Assembly (NCBI GenBank): GCA_036351115.1
Contig: JAZBOL010000100.1
Location: 1-13,345, forward strand
Source of the DNA: Marinihelvus sp036351115
GTDB lineage: Bacteria > Pseudomonadota > Gammaproteobacteria > Xanthomonadales > SZUA-36
Length of the DNA stretch: 13,345 nt
Direction of reading: 5' to 3'
Positions 7,352-13,345 of the stretch are shown piece by piece; the stretch's first letter is position 1; the number at the start of each line of letters is the position of its first letter. The translations under genes were made by a program, and so were the position numbers. The notes under the pieces are model-generated. The model saw only the letters and a program-made list of their open reading frames with translations, did no database searches and was not told the DNA's origin.

Positions 7352-8092
7352 TCAGGGCTCCTCGGCCTGCTCCGACCCGGCTTCCGTTCCTTGCTCCGGC
7401 CCATCTTCCGGCGTATCGATCAGCTCGAACTCGCCCAGGGTCACCGTGCCGCCCAGCAGCTGCAGGCGGAAGCGGATGCGATCTTCGATGTATCCGTAGT
7501 ACTGGTCGCCGGTCACGGTGCCGTTGCCGGTGAGGATGTTCATCGGCTTGGTGTTGTTGCCGACGTAGCTGCCCGTTCGTCGCCGGAGCTCGCGTTCGTC
7601 GCGCTGTATGGCCCGCACCAACAGGGTGCGATCACCGTAGCGTTCCATGAGTTCGGCGACGATCTCGTCGGCCCGCAGGCGTTCCTCTTCGTCGAGTTCC
7701 CGGGTCAACTGCTCGGCAGCCATCCGGGCACCGGCAGATCCGCGCTCTGCGGCGAGGGCGTACCACGCGAGGGCCCGGGGCAGATCCCTGCGGACGCCCA
7801 ACCCATGGTGATGGAGATGACCGATCATGTATTGCGCGTGCTTGTCACCCTTGGGCGCCAGCTTTTTCAGATAAAGCCGGTAGGCGCGCTGGTAATTGCC
7901 TTTCTCAAATGCACGGTCCGCGCCGCGCTGGTGGATCCGGGTGAATTGGTTGGCCGGTTCGCCGGGGAGGGTGGTCAGGGGGAGTTCGTCGGCCGACGCG
8001 TCGGCGGCGACCAGGGGTGCGCCGACCGTCAGGCAGAGGAGTCCGCAAAGCATCCAGCGGAGGCTTCGCCGTGCAAAAGGCTTGTTGTTCAA
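7352..8092 (-). CDS. Secreted Sel1-repeat protein
   Basis: 246-residue exported protein. Residues 1-30 form a signal peptide (basic FARRSLRW, then a hydrophobic core, probable cut after LVAA). Residues about 50-125 carry TPR/Sel1-like helices, with one clear Sel1 repeat AQYMIGHLHHHGLGVRRD (87-104) followed by LPRALAWYALAAERGSAGA. Such repeats mediate protein-protein contacts. A charged helical region (131-172) follows, then a part I do not recognise (about 173-228, with NILTGNGTVTGDQYYGY) that looks beta-rich, and an acidic tail rich in Glu, Gly and Pro. The start is a TTG at 8092: it is the first start codon after an in-frame TAA and has GAGGT 8 nt upstream. The next in-frame ATG (residue 14) would remove the basic n-region of the signal peptide. 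It lies 116 bp after the methyltransferase gene and may share its transcript. It converges on the beta-barrel gene with 30 bp between stop codons. Confidence 0.78.
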   Translation of the reverse strand: MNNKPFARRSLRWMLCGLLCLTVGAPLVAADASADELPLTTLPGEPANQFTRIHQRGADRAFEKGNYQRAYRLYLKKLAPKGDKHAQYMIGHLHHHGLGVRRDLPRALAWYALAAERGSAGARMAAEQLTRELDEEERLRADEIVAELMERYGDRTLLVRAIQRDERELRRRTGSYVGNNTKPMNILTGNGTVTGDQYYGYIEDRIRFRLQLLGGTVTLGEFELIDTPEDGPEQGTEAGSEQAEEP

Positions 8093-8100
8093 CGTTCCGT

Positions 8101-8105
8101 ACCTC
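8101..8105 (-). promoter_or_regulatory. Ribosome binding site for the Sel1-repeat gene
   Basis: GAGGT on the minus strand, 8 nt before a TTG codon. It supports TTG at 8092 as the start of the Sel1-repeat gene in preference to the internal ATG. Confidence 0.55.
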
Positions 8106-8208
8106 GCGGTTTATCCCGGGACCCGTCAGGCGGGCAAAACATCAGGTCTGGCGCACATACCACTGAAAACACTACAGAATGCGCCTCAACTTAAGGTGAA
8201 ATCTCGGT

Positions 8209-9042
8209 TCAGCCCCCGGGCATGCGCGCCAGGACGATGTCCTGGTAGATCCAGGAATCCTCGCAACCCCGCCATTTGCCGTAGTGAATGCGCACGTCGG
8301 TCAGGCCGGCTGCCGCGAAGCGCTCGAGGACATCCGCTTCTTCGTAAGCGACCGCGCCCTCGGGAACGTTGCGGAATTGAACGCGCGCCACGCCGTGCCG
8401 GGCCGAGAAATCACGGCCGGCGACGCCGTCGGCCATGGCCTGGTGGGTGGCCTCGTTGAGCAGGAACCAGGACGAGAAGAGCTCGGCGCCCGGCGCGAGC
8501 TGACGGCACAGCGTCCGCAACAGCTGGTCGCAGTCTTCGGGCAGGATGTGGGTGAACACGGAGAACAGGAACGCCAGGTCGAAGGGACTGCCGAAATCCC
8601 GGCCTTCGAGCTGGTCGAAGCTTCCCCCCGCCTTGTTGTACATCGTGCTGTAAAGGTTGACGTGTTCGAACCGCATGTTGCCATGACGAGCGAACACCCG
8701 GGCGTTGCGTTCCACGCACTCGCGGTCCGTGTCGACGCCGCGGTAGGCACCCTGATCAGGATCCAGGAAGGCCGACAGGGGGATGGCCAGCCGGCCCAGT
8801 CCGCAACCGTAATCCAGCACCCGGTAGTGGGGCTTCAGCTCGGTATAGACCAACAGCTCCCGAAAGCTTTTCAGGGAGGAATCGTAAAAATGCTGAACGG
8901 TGGGAAAGGGCCCCGACTGCCGCATGCGCTCCTCGTCGGGCAGTTCCACGGCGCTTTCCGTTCGGCGCCGAACGTCCTCGATGATCCGGGCGATTTCCGG
9001 GGTGTTGGTCGGCGGCAGCTCCGCGCACTGGGGTCGGGTCAT
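8209..9042 (-). CDS. Class I SAM-dependent methyltransferase
   Basis: 277-residue cytoplasmic protein with a class I (Rossmann-fold) methyltransferase core. Motif I is VLDYGCGLGRL (75-85), the SAM-binding Gly-rich loop. Asp104 in YRGVDTD ends strand 2 and would hold the ribose hydroxyls. FDLAFLFSVFTHILPED (154-170) is motif IV/post-II, typical of the Methyltransf_11/12/25 group, and LLRTLCRQLAPGAEL (174-188) is the following helix and strand. About 70 N-terminal residues precede the core, including FPTVQHFYDSSLKSFRELL (46-64), as in methyltransferases that act on sugars, lipids or small molecules. The substrate cannot be told from sequence. The ATG at 9042 has no clear Shine-Dalgarno but is the first good start. 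The gene is preceded by its own candidate promoter and by a strong terminator, so it is probably transcribed separately from the repeat-protein gene upstream. Confidence 0.85.
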   Translation of the reverse strand: MTRPQCAELPPTNTPEIARIIEDVRRRTESAVELPDEERMRQSGPFPTVQHFYDSSLKSFRELLVYTELKPHYRVLDYGCGLGRLAIPLSAFLDPDQGAYRGVDTDRECVERNARVFARHGNMRFEHVNLYSTMYNKAGGSFDQLEGRDFGSPFDLAFLFSVFTHILPEDCDQLLRTLCRQLAPGAELFSSWFLLNEATHQAMADGVAGRDFSARHGVARVQFRNVPEGAVAYEEADVLERFAAAGLTDVRIHYGKWRGCEDSWIYQDIVLARMPGG

Positions 9043-9116
9043 GGGTTCTGGCCGTCAGTTGTCACTGGGTGATGTCGTGCAAGCGGAGCAGGAATGCGGG
9101 ACTCCAGGTCGCGTGC

Positions 9117-9146
9117 ATTATCCCAGAGTTCGCCGCTGCCTTTCTA
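9117..9146 (-). promoter_or_regulatory. Candidate sigma-70 promoter with extended -10 for the methyltransferase gene
   Basis: On the minus strand, TAGAAA (9146-9141, 4 of 6 matches to the -35 consensus), an 18-bp spacer, and GATAAT (9122-9117) preceded by TGG, which makes an extended -10. It lies between the terminator at 9158-9194 and the methyltransferase start at 9042, where a promoter would be expected. Seen by eye only. Confidence 0.42.
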
Positions 9147-9157
9147 ATGCTTCGCCC

Positions 9158-9194
9158 AAAAAAAACCGGCGCTCGTTGCGGCGAGCGCCGGTTT
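9158..9194 (-). terminator. Intrinsic terminator after the tandem-repeat secreted protein gene
   Basis: Perfect 13-bp inverted repeat, AAACCGGCGCTCG at 9163-9175 and its complement at 9182-9194, with a 6-nt loop. On the minus strand the stem runs into eight T residues (plus-strand A run 9158-9165). It lies about 50 bp after the stop codon of the secreted repeat protein. A second T run on the plus strand (9198-9204) would let it act in both directions. Confidence 0.9.
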
Positions 9195-9243
9195 CGGTTT
9201 TTTTACGAGGGGCAGGGTGCCTGCACCCCCGAAAGATGACGGC

Positions 9244-10722
9244 TCAGTTGGCCTCGACCGACGCGCCCTGAATGTCGAGCACTTCGATGATGCCGATGCC
9301 CGCCGCGCCATTGGTGGACTGCATGCGCACCGTGTACGGCCCTGGCGGAAGCTGGGCGACAATGGCGGACTCGATGGCGTTCCCCGGCGCGCGGCCGCTG
9401 CCCTCGATTTGCTGCACCTTGGCGACGTCCTGGTTCTGCCAGTCGTCGTTGCTGTCAATGACCGCGCCACCCTCGCCGAGCAGCTCAATGGTCGGGTTGC
9501 TCAGCCGCGGGTTGAAGGCGGATGGCAGCGACGGTCCGCGACCGCGAATGAGCACGGTACGGGGCTCGGTGCCTTCGATGATAAAGCCGGCAATGATGCG
9601 GTCACGACCAACAATGGCTTCCGCACGGGTCGAGATGTTACGCAGGTAGGGCGTGCCAAGGTCCACGTCGAGCACCTCGACGATGCCGGTGCCCAGGCCG
9701 GAGCCGTTGGCCGCCTCCAACGTTGCCGTGTAGGCGCCGGGCTCGAGGCACTGGAAGATCGCGGCGTCCGTCGGGTTGGTCGGCGCGCGGCCCGTGTCCT
9801 GGATGCGCTGGGCTGCATCCGGGTCAGACTGGGTCTGCCAGTTGTCATTGAAATAGACGGTGGTCGGCGGATTGGTCGACAGGTCGCTCAGCGTCAGCGT
9901 CGGGTTGCCCACCCGGGACGGCAGATCCGCCGGCAGGCTCTGGCCGCGTCCGCGGATCAGAACGCACTTTTTCGTGTCGCCGGTAATAATGAAACCGGCC
10001 GGCACCACTTTGCGATCGAGACCGACGAGCGCGCGGGTGGAGATGTTGCGCAGTTCGTTGTTCGTCAGCAGCGCCGGCTCCGGCAGGGCGCGGCGCGTGT
10101 CGATCGCATCGAGCGCGATGAGGCCCGTACCCACGCTGGCGTTTCCGGGGGAGATGATGCCGAGGTCCATCTGGTTGACGCGTTCGTTGGCGTTGCTCAG
10201 GTTGGTCACGCTCAGCTTTTCCACGCCGTCGAGCTTGACCGCGATCGAACCGCTGCCGTTGCCCGTCGTCCAGTTGACGTTCACCGCTTGCCACACGGGC
10301 AGCAAGGGAATCTGCTGTCCGGCGGTAACCAGGTTGCCGCCGCTTCGGTAACGCGTGATCAGGCGGTAGTCGTCACCACTCTGTCGCACGGCGATCTGAA
10401 CCTGCACCTCCGAGCCGTCGCGTGCCGTGAACAGCACCGCGTCGTTGCTCAGGTTGGCGGCGTCGGCATAAAAGTAAAAGCGGGTGTAGAACTCGGTTTC
10501 GTCGGTCGGGGCCGACGTCGTTACATAGCCCGGACTGGCGGCATTGACCGTCAGCCCGCAGTTCTGTTCATATTTGGCGTCGCCGCCGCCTTGAACGGCC
10601 TGGACTGCTCCGACCTCGGAGTCCCACGCCGCTGTGCTGCACTGTGCGTACACCTGGCCGGCCAGCATGGAAAGGCCGAGTGCCAGCGTCCAGCGCCCGA
10701 ATTGTTTGATCCCCTGACTCAT
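9244..10722 (-). CDS. Secreted protein with jelly-roll-like N-terminus and two tandem beta-sandwich-like repeats
   Basis: 492-residue exported protein. Residues 1-26 are a signal peptide (cut after GQVYA). Residues about 27-212 are beta-rich, with phrases such as EFYTRFYFYAD (77-87) and IAVKLDGVEKLSV (160-172) that resemble LamG/concanavalin-like jelly-roll domains; I infer this from pattern. Residues about 224-352 and 360-483 are two copies of one domain, each starting LRNISTRA, continuing AGFII.G...VLIRGRG.SLP and N.TL/IEL, then NDNWQ or NDDWQ, GRAP, PG.YT, and ending GI.EVLD. This repeat is familiar from secreted proteins of Verrucomicrobia, Acidobacteria and some Proteobacteria; no activity is known to me. 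The frame extends upstream to 10881, but the ATG at 10722 begins the signal peptide and has AGGAG 8 nt upstream. Downstream is a strong terminator; upstream, in the same orientation, is the CadC-like regulator. Confidence 0.82.
   Translation of the reverse strand: MSQGIKQFGRWTLALGLSMLAGQVYAQCSTAAWDSEVGAVQAVQGGGDAKYEQNCGLTVNAASPGYVTTSAPTDETEFYTRFYFYADAANLSNDAVLFTARDGSEVQVQIAVRQSGDDYRLITRYRSGGNLVTAGQQIPLLPVWQAVNVNWTTGNGSGSIAVKLDGVEKLSVTNLSNANERVNQMDLGIISPGNASVGTGLIALDAIDTRRALPEPALLTNNELRNISTRALVGLDRKVVPAGFIITGDTKKCVLIRGRGQSLPADLPSRVGNPTLTLSDLSTNPPTTVYFNDNWQTQSDPDAAQRIQDTGRAPTNPTDAAIFQCLEPGAYTATLEAANGSGLGTGIVEVLDVDLGTPYLRNISTRAEAIVGRDRIIAGFIIEGTEPRTVLIRGRGPSLPSAFNPRLSNPTIELLGEGGAVIDSNDDWQNQDVAKVQQIEGSGRAPGNAIESAIVAQLPPGPYTVRMQSTNGAAGIGIIEVLDIQGASVEAN
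9274..10053 (-). repeat. Intragenic tandem domain duplication
   Basis: Two copies of a domain coded at about 10053-9667 and 9645-9274, offset by 136 residues (408 bp) at the shared LRNISTR motif. Conserved positions include the RNISTR start, AGFII, VLIRGRG, NPT, D.WQ, GRAP and EVLD. The copies have diverged, so this is an old duplication or a family-typical pair rather than a recent event. Confidence 0.8.
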
Positions 10723-10730
10723 GGTTTGGT

Positions 10731-10735
10731 CTCCT
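10731..10735 (-). promoter_or_regulatory. Ribosome binding site fixing the start of the tandem-repeat secreted protein
   Basis: AGGAG on the minus strand, 8 nt before ATG 10722. It decides against the longer open frame that begins at 10881, whose extra 53 residues have no signal-like character. Confidence 0.75.
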
Positions 10736-10746
10736 ACCAACATGCA

Positions 10747-10770
10747 AAAGTGTCCTTGAATGTACACTTT
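10747..10770. repeat. Short inverted repeat in the leader of the tandem-repeat secreted protein gene
   Basis: AAAGTGT at 10747-10753 and its exact complement ACACTTT at 10764-10770, separated by 10 nt. It lies just upstream of the ribosome binding site (10731-10735). It could be an operator half-site pair or a leader hairpin; the sequence alone does not decide. No convincing -35/-10 pair was found around it. Confidence 0.4.
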
Positions 10771-10785
10771 AGCGCGAATTTCAAG

Positions 10786-10814
10786 AAAAATCCGCCAAAA
10801 CCGGCTTTTTGCGG
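10786..10814 (-). terminator. Possible intrinsic terminator after the CadC-like regulator gene
   Basis: On the minus strand CCGC, a mismatch and AAAA pair with TTTT and GCGG around the 5-nt loop GCCGG (10814-10792), followed by ATTTTTC. The stem is imperfect and AT-rich in its upper half, and it is about 120 bp after the regulator stop codon, so it is a weak call. If real, it separates the regulator transcript from the secreted protein gene. Confidence 0.35.
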
Positions 10815-10936
10815 TATGACGAAGTCGTGTGCTCTGTCCGTCTTGCCTACGAATGCCGAAAAAAATGGTATCCCGGGTCAACGAATGCTGAAGTCAGCCA
10901 AACGGGCTCGATCGATCGACGTTTTAAGGAGGGCCG

Positions 10937-13345
10937 TTACCAGTCCTCGAGCGCCCAGCCATCGCCCAGCAACGCGCGACGACGCGCGGCCAGCTCCTGC
11001 GCGTGGTCCGGGTCGCTTTCCTGATGATAGCGGGCGAGAAACTCCAGCGCTGCAGCACTGGCTTCCGCACGCGGTGCGAGCTCCGTGGCCAGCGCCGCCT
11101 GCTCGTCGGCCCCGGTGCCGGATTCCAGCAGCAACATCCCCAGCTCGCCACCGAAATCCAGTCTTTCGATCAGGGCCTCCCGGGCCACCGCACTCCGGTA
11201 AGCCGCCCGCTGTGCATCCAGGGCCGCGGCCAGGTCACCCTGGGCCAGCGCCAGGCGGGCGCGGGCCCGGGCGAGGCCAGGCTCGATCCGGTCGAGCGCG
11301 GCACCCTCGAGCGGGCGCGCCGCCTCATCGAGCATGTCCCTGGCCGCTGCCAGGCGGCCGGCCTCGATCATCGCCTCGGCCCCCGCGATGAGCGCCAGGG
11401 TTTTGGACAGGGGCTGCTCGATCTCGGCGTAGATCACCCGCGCCTGCTCGAACAGCTCGCTCGCGCGCTGCCAGTGTCCGAGGTCATACTCAGCGCGTCC
11501 CTGCTGGAGCAGCGCATAAGCCTGGTTCGATGCGCTGTTGAGCTCGGTTGCAAGGCGGTAGGCGTGCGCGGCCAGTTCCCGCGCCTCCTGGATCCGGCCG
11601 AGGCGACGCAGCACGGTGGACAGGTCCGCGCTGGCGATCGCTTCGAAGCGGGGGTTCTCGAACTCCCGGGCGGTCTCGAGGGCGCGCTCGTAGTGCGCCA
11701 GCGCCTGCGGCCAGTTTCCTTGCGCCATGTCGATGTCGGCGAGGTCGCTGAGCGTCAGTGCCACCTCGTAGGGCAGGTCCAGCGCCTGCCGCATTTCGAG
11801 CGACCGCTGCAGCTCCTGCGCACCCTCCTCGAGCCGGCCCTGGTCGGCCAGCAGCTTGCCGAGGTTTTTGCGGGTCCGGGCTTCGTTGTAGCGAGCGCCG
11901 GCGGCCTCGTAGTGACCCAGCGCCTCGAGCATGCGCAGTTCCGCCAGTTCGAAGTGGCCGCGGGTGGCGGCCAGGATGCCGAGATTGACGGTGACCGCGG
12001 CGATCTTGTCGGTGCTGCCCAGCACCGTGAATCCTTCGAGGGCCTCGACATAATGCTGCTCTGCCGCATCCCGGTCTCCGCGGCGCCAGGCCAGGGTGCC
12101 GGACGCCTGCTGGACAGCGGCGATCATGCGTCGGTCCTCCAGGTCGCGCGCGGCGTTGAGCAGCTCGCGGTGGAGCTGCTCCGCGGCGTCCCAGTCACCC
12201 AGCTGAAGCTTTACCAGAGCGAGTTGAAAACGGGCGTCCAGCAAGTCCGGCGCGGCGGCGAGCGCCGTGTCGAAGAACTTCGCTGCGTTCTCCCACTCGC
12301 TGCGGTAGCGCGCATCGTGCCCTCGCGCGAGGGCTTCGTTGGTGAACGGGTCGTCGGTGAGCCGGGTGCGTCGTCGCTTTCCCGGGGTACCCTGCGGTGC
12401 GAGGGTTCGGGAAAGGCTGGTCCCCGCCGCGACCGCGAGCACCGGGATATCGCCGCCTTCAACGGTGACGTCCAGCGGATCGTCTGACGGGTCGGCGCTT
12501 TGCAGGTCAAGGCGGTATCCAGCTTTGGCCACCGTCAGTCGCGGTACGAGGATTCGGTCCACCGGTCCGTTCAGTCGGAGTACTCGGGCCTGGGCCTCGG
12601 CGCCGTCAGCGTCGGGATAGCGGCGCAGCGTGGCCAGCACCCCCGCCACGTCAACCCGCTGCACACCTTCATCCGCGAGGGTGCTGTCGATCAGGGGTAA
12701 CAGGCCGAAACTCACCCAGTCGAGCCGTGTGTCCCCCGAATCATTCTGCACCGGGAGTACCGCGACCCGCAGGATCTCATCATCCGGTTTTTTCAGCGAC
12801 ACCCAGGCGACGATCAGGACGGTCACCAGGGCGATCGCGACGGCCGTCCACCTCATTCCGGCCGTGTTGCCCGACGTGTTGTCCAACGGCGGCGTGGTTT
12901 TCGTCGGCGTGATGTGCGTCGGCGTGGTGTGCGTCGGCGTGGCGGGGCCGGCGGGGGTAGGGGCAGGGTGGTCGGCGCCGGCCGCTTCGGCTTCTTCGAC
13001 CGTGCCCGCGAACCGGTAGCCGACCCCGTAAACGGTCAGGACCCACTGGTCCGTCTCGCCACCGAGGGCGCGTCGCACCCGGCTGATGGCCTGGGGCAGG
13101 GCGGATTCCGACACCGGTCGTGAGTGCCAGACTTCGCGCAGCAGTTCGTCCTTGTCGATCACCCGGTCGCTGTGGCGCATCAGGTGCACCAGCAGGTCGA
13201 AGGCGCGCCGCTCGATACTCACCGAATGGCCGTCGACGAACAGCTCCCGGGACGCGGGCCTGACACGGACCGGCCCACAGCGCAATTCGACGGGCGCGGA
13301 GCCCGCTATCGCCGCCGGCGCCTGGTCGCCCGAATCTCCCCGAGA
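10937..13345 (-). CDS. CadC-like transmembrane transcriptional regulator with periplasmic TPR domain, N-terminus possibly outside window
   Basis: One-component membrane regulator of the ToxR/CadC type. Numbered from the TTG at 13285: residues 1-95 are an OmpR-type winged helix (ERRAFDLLVHLMRHSDRVI 25-43, recognition helix region VSESALPQAISRVRRALG 58-75, wing VLTVYGVGYRF 82-92). Then come a Thr/Pro-rich linker (about 107-135), one membrane helix (WTAVAIALVTVLIVAWVSL, 146-164), a TolB/FlgO-like segment (ILRVAVLPVQNDSGD, 171-185), and from about 314 to the end a long series of roughly nine or ten TPR motifs, such as GDWDAAEQLHRELL and GNWPQALAHYERALE. The TPR part should lie in the periplasm and sense or bind a partner, while the winged helix binds DNA. 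The frame is open from 13285 to the window edge and the TTG has no Shine-Dalgarno, so the true start may lie outside. Targets are unknown; the secreted repeat-protein gene 214 bp downstream is a candidate. Confidence 0.88.
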   Translation of the reverse strand, partial: SRGDSGDQAPAAIAGSAPVELRCGPVRVRPASRELFVDGHSVSIERRAFDLLVHLMRHSDRVIDKDELLREVWHSRPVSESALPQAISRVRRALGGETDQWVLTVYGVGYRFAGTVEEAEAAGADHPAPTPAGPATPTHTTPTHITPTKTTPPLDNTSGNTAGMRWTAVAIALVTVLIVAWVSLKKPDDEILRVAVLPVQNDSGDTRLDWVSFGLLPLIDSTLADEGVQRVDVAGVLATLRRYPDADGAEAQARVLRLNGPVDRILVPRLTVAKAGYRLDLQSADPSDDPLDVTVEGGDIPVLAVAAGTSLSRTLAPQGTPGKRRRTRLTDDPFTNEALARGHDARYRSEWENAAKFFDTALAAAPDLLDARFQLALVKLQLGDWDAAEQLHRELLNAARDLEDRRMIAAVQQASGTLAWRRGDRDAAEQHYVEALEGFTVLGSTDKIAAVTVNLGILAATRGHFELAELRMLEALGHYEAAGARYNEARTRKNLGKLLADQGRLEEGAQELQRSLEMRQALDLPYEVALTLSDLADIDMAQGNWPQALAHYERALETAREFENPRFEAIASADLSTVLRRLGRIQEARELAAHAYRLATELNSASNQAYALLQQGRAEYDLGHWQRASELFEQARVIYAEIEQPLSKTLALIAGAEAMIEAGRLAAARDMLDEAARPLEGAALDRIEPGLARARARLALAQGDLAAALDAQRAAYRSAVAREALIERLDFGGELGMLLLESGTGADEQAALATELAPRAEASAAALEFLARYHQESDPDHAQELAARRRALLGDGWALEDW
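12888..12947. repeat. 15-bp tandem repeat coding the Thr/Pro linker of the regulator
   Basis: Four head-to-tail 15-bp units at 12888, 12903, 12918 and 12933. The two central units (GTCGGCGTGATGTGC and GTCGGCGTGGTGTGC on the plus strand) differ by one base; the outer two are degenerate. On the coding (minus) strand they give the pentapeptides TPTHT, TPTHI and TPTKT between the winged helix and the membrane helix. Because the unit is a multiple of three, changes in copy number would keep the frame. Confidence 0.8.

Noticed and set aside
8093..8208. Possible promoter (TTGCCC, 16 bp, GATAAA on the minus strand) before the Sel1-repeat gene
   Set aside because: Transcription would begin at or inside the ribosome binding site, leaving no usable leader. 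The 116-bp gap otherwise shows nothing clear; read-through from the methyltransferase gene is as likely.
10723..10881. N-terminal extension of the secreted repeat protein to the ATG at 10881
   Set aside because: The added residues place the signal peptide internally, and the ATG at 10722 has a strong AGGAG at 8 nt.
10908..10919. 12-bp perfect palindrome TCGATCGATCGA just after the regulator stop codon
   Set aside because: It is a simple repeat of the TCGA tetramer, too short and without a T run, so neither a terminator nor a supported operator. It does hold two GATC sites.
9217..11391. Very long plus-strand open frame (over 700 codons) opposite two minus-strand genes
   Set aside because: It runs antisense across the end of the regulator gene, the intergenic gap, the secreted protein gene and the terminator flank. 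Its translation is low-complexity, rich in Arg, Gly and Pro, and matches no family. High GC makes such antisense frames common.

Overview
The window is GC-rich throughout and densely coded, and its proteins look like those of a Gram-negative bacterium, most likely a gammaproteobacterium of the Xanthomonadales/Chromatiales type. The evidence is an outer-membrane beta-barrel ending in Phe, a LolA-like protein, a DUF937/YidB-type protein, and a membrane-anchored CadC-like regulator with TPR repeats. This placement is inference from protein style; there is no rRNA or tRNA, and no mobile element or CRISPR array was seen.

Layout, plus-strand half (1-7321). The window opens inside a gene for a secreted choice-of-anchor I protein whose 5' end lies outside. 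After 166 bp comes a tight run of six genes: a YidB-like DUF937 protein, a LolA-like (outer membrane lipoprotein-sorting) protein, two FtsX/LolC/MacB-type permeases, a LolD/MacB-type ATPase and an unassigned outer-membrane beta-barrel. Gaps are 11, 29, -1, 25 and -11 bp, so this looks like one operon. The parts together span the cell envelope: an inner-membrane ABC engine, a periplasmic or membrane-anchored lipid-binding carrier, and an outer-membrane barrel. The cargo is unknown; lipid or lipoprotein is the natural guess. This is the most interesting item in the window.

Layout, minus-strand half (7352-13345). Reading down the minus strand, the first gene is a large CadC-like regulator (winged helix, Thr/Pro linker, one membrane helix, periplasmic TPRs) that is open at the window edge. 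Next is a secreted protein with a jelly-roll-like N-terminal part and two tandem copies of a roughly 130-residue domain. A strong intrinsic terminator follows, then an extended -10 promoter candidate, a SAM-dependent methyltransferase and a secreted Sel1-repeat protein. The Sel1 gene converges on the barrel gene with only 30 bp between them. No stretch above 300 bp lacks a gene; the longest gap (10723-10936) is relatively AT-rich and holds a possible terminator and a short inverted repeat.
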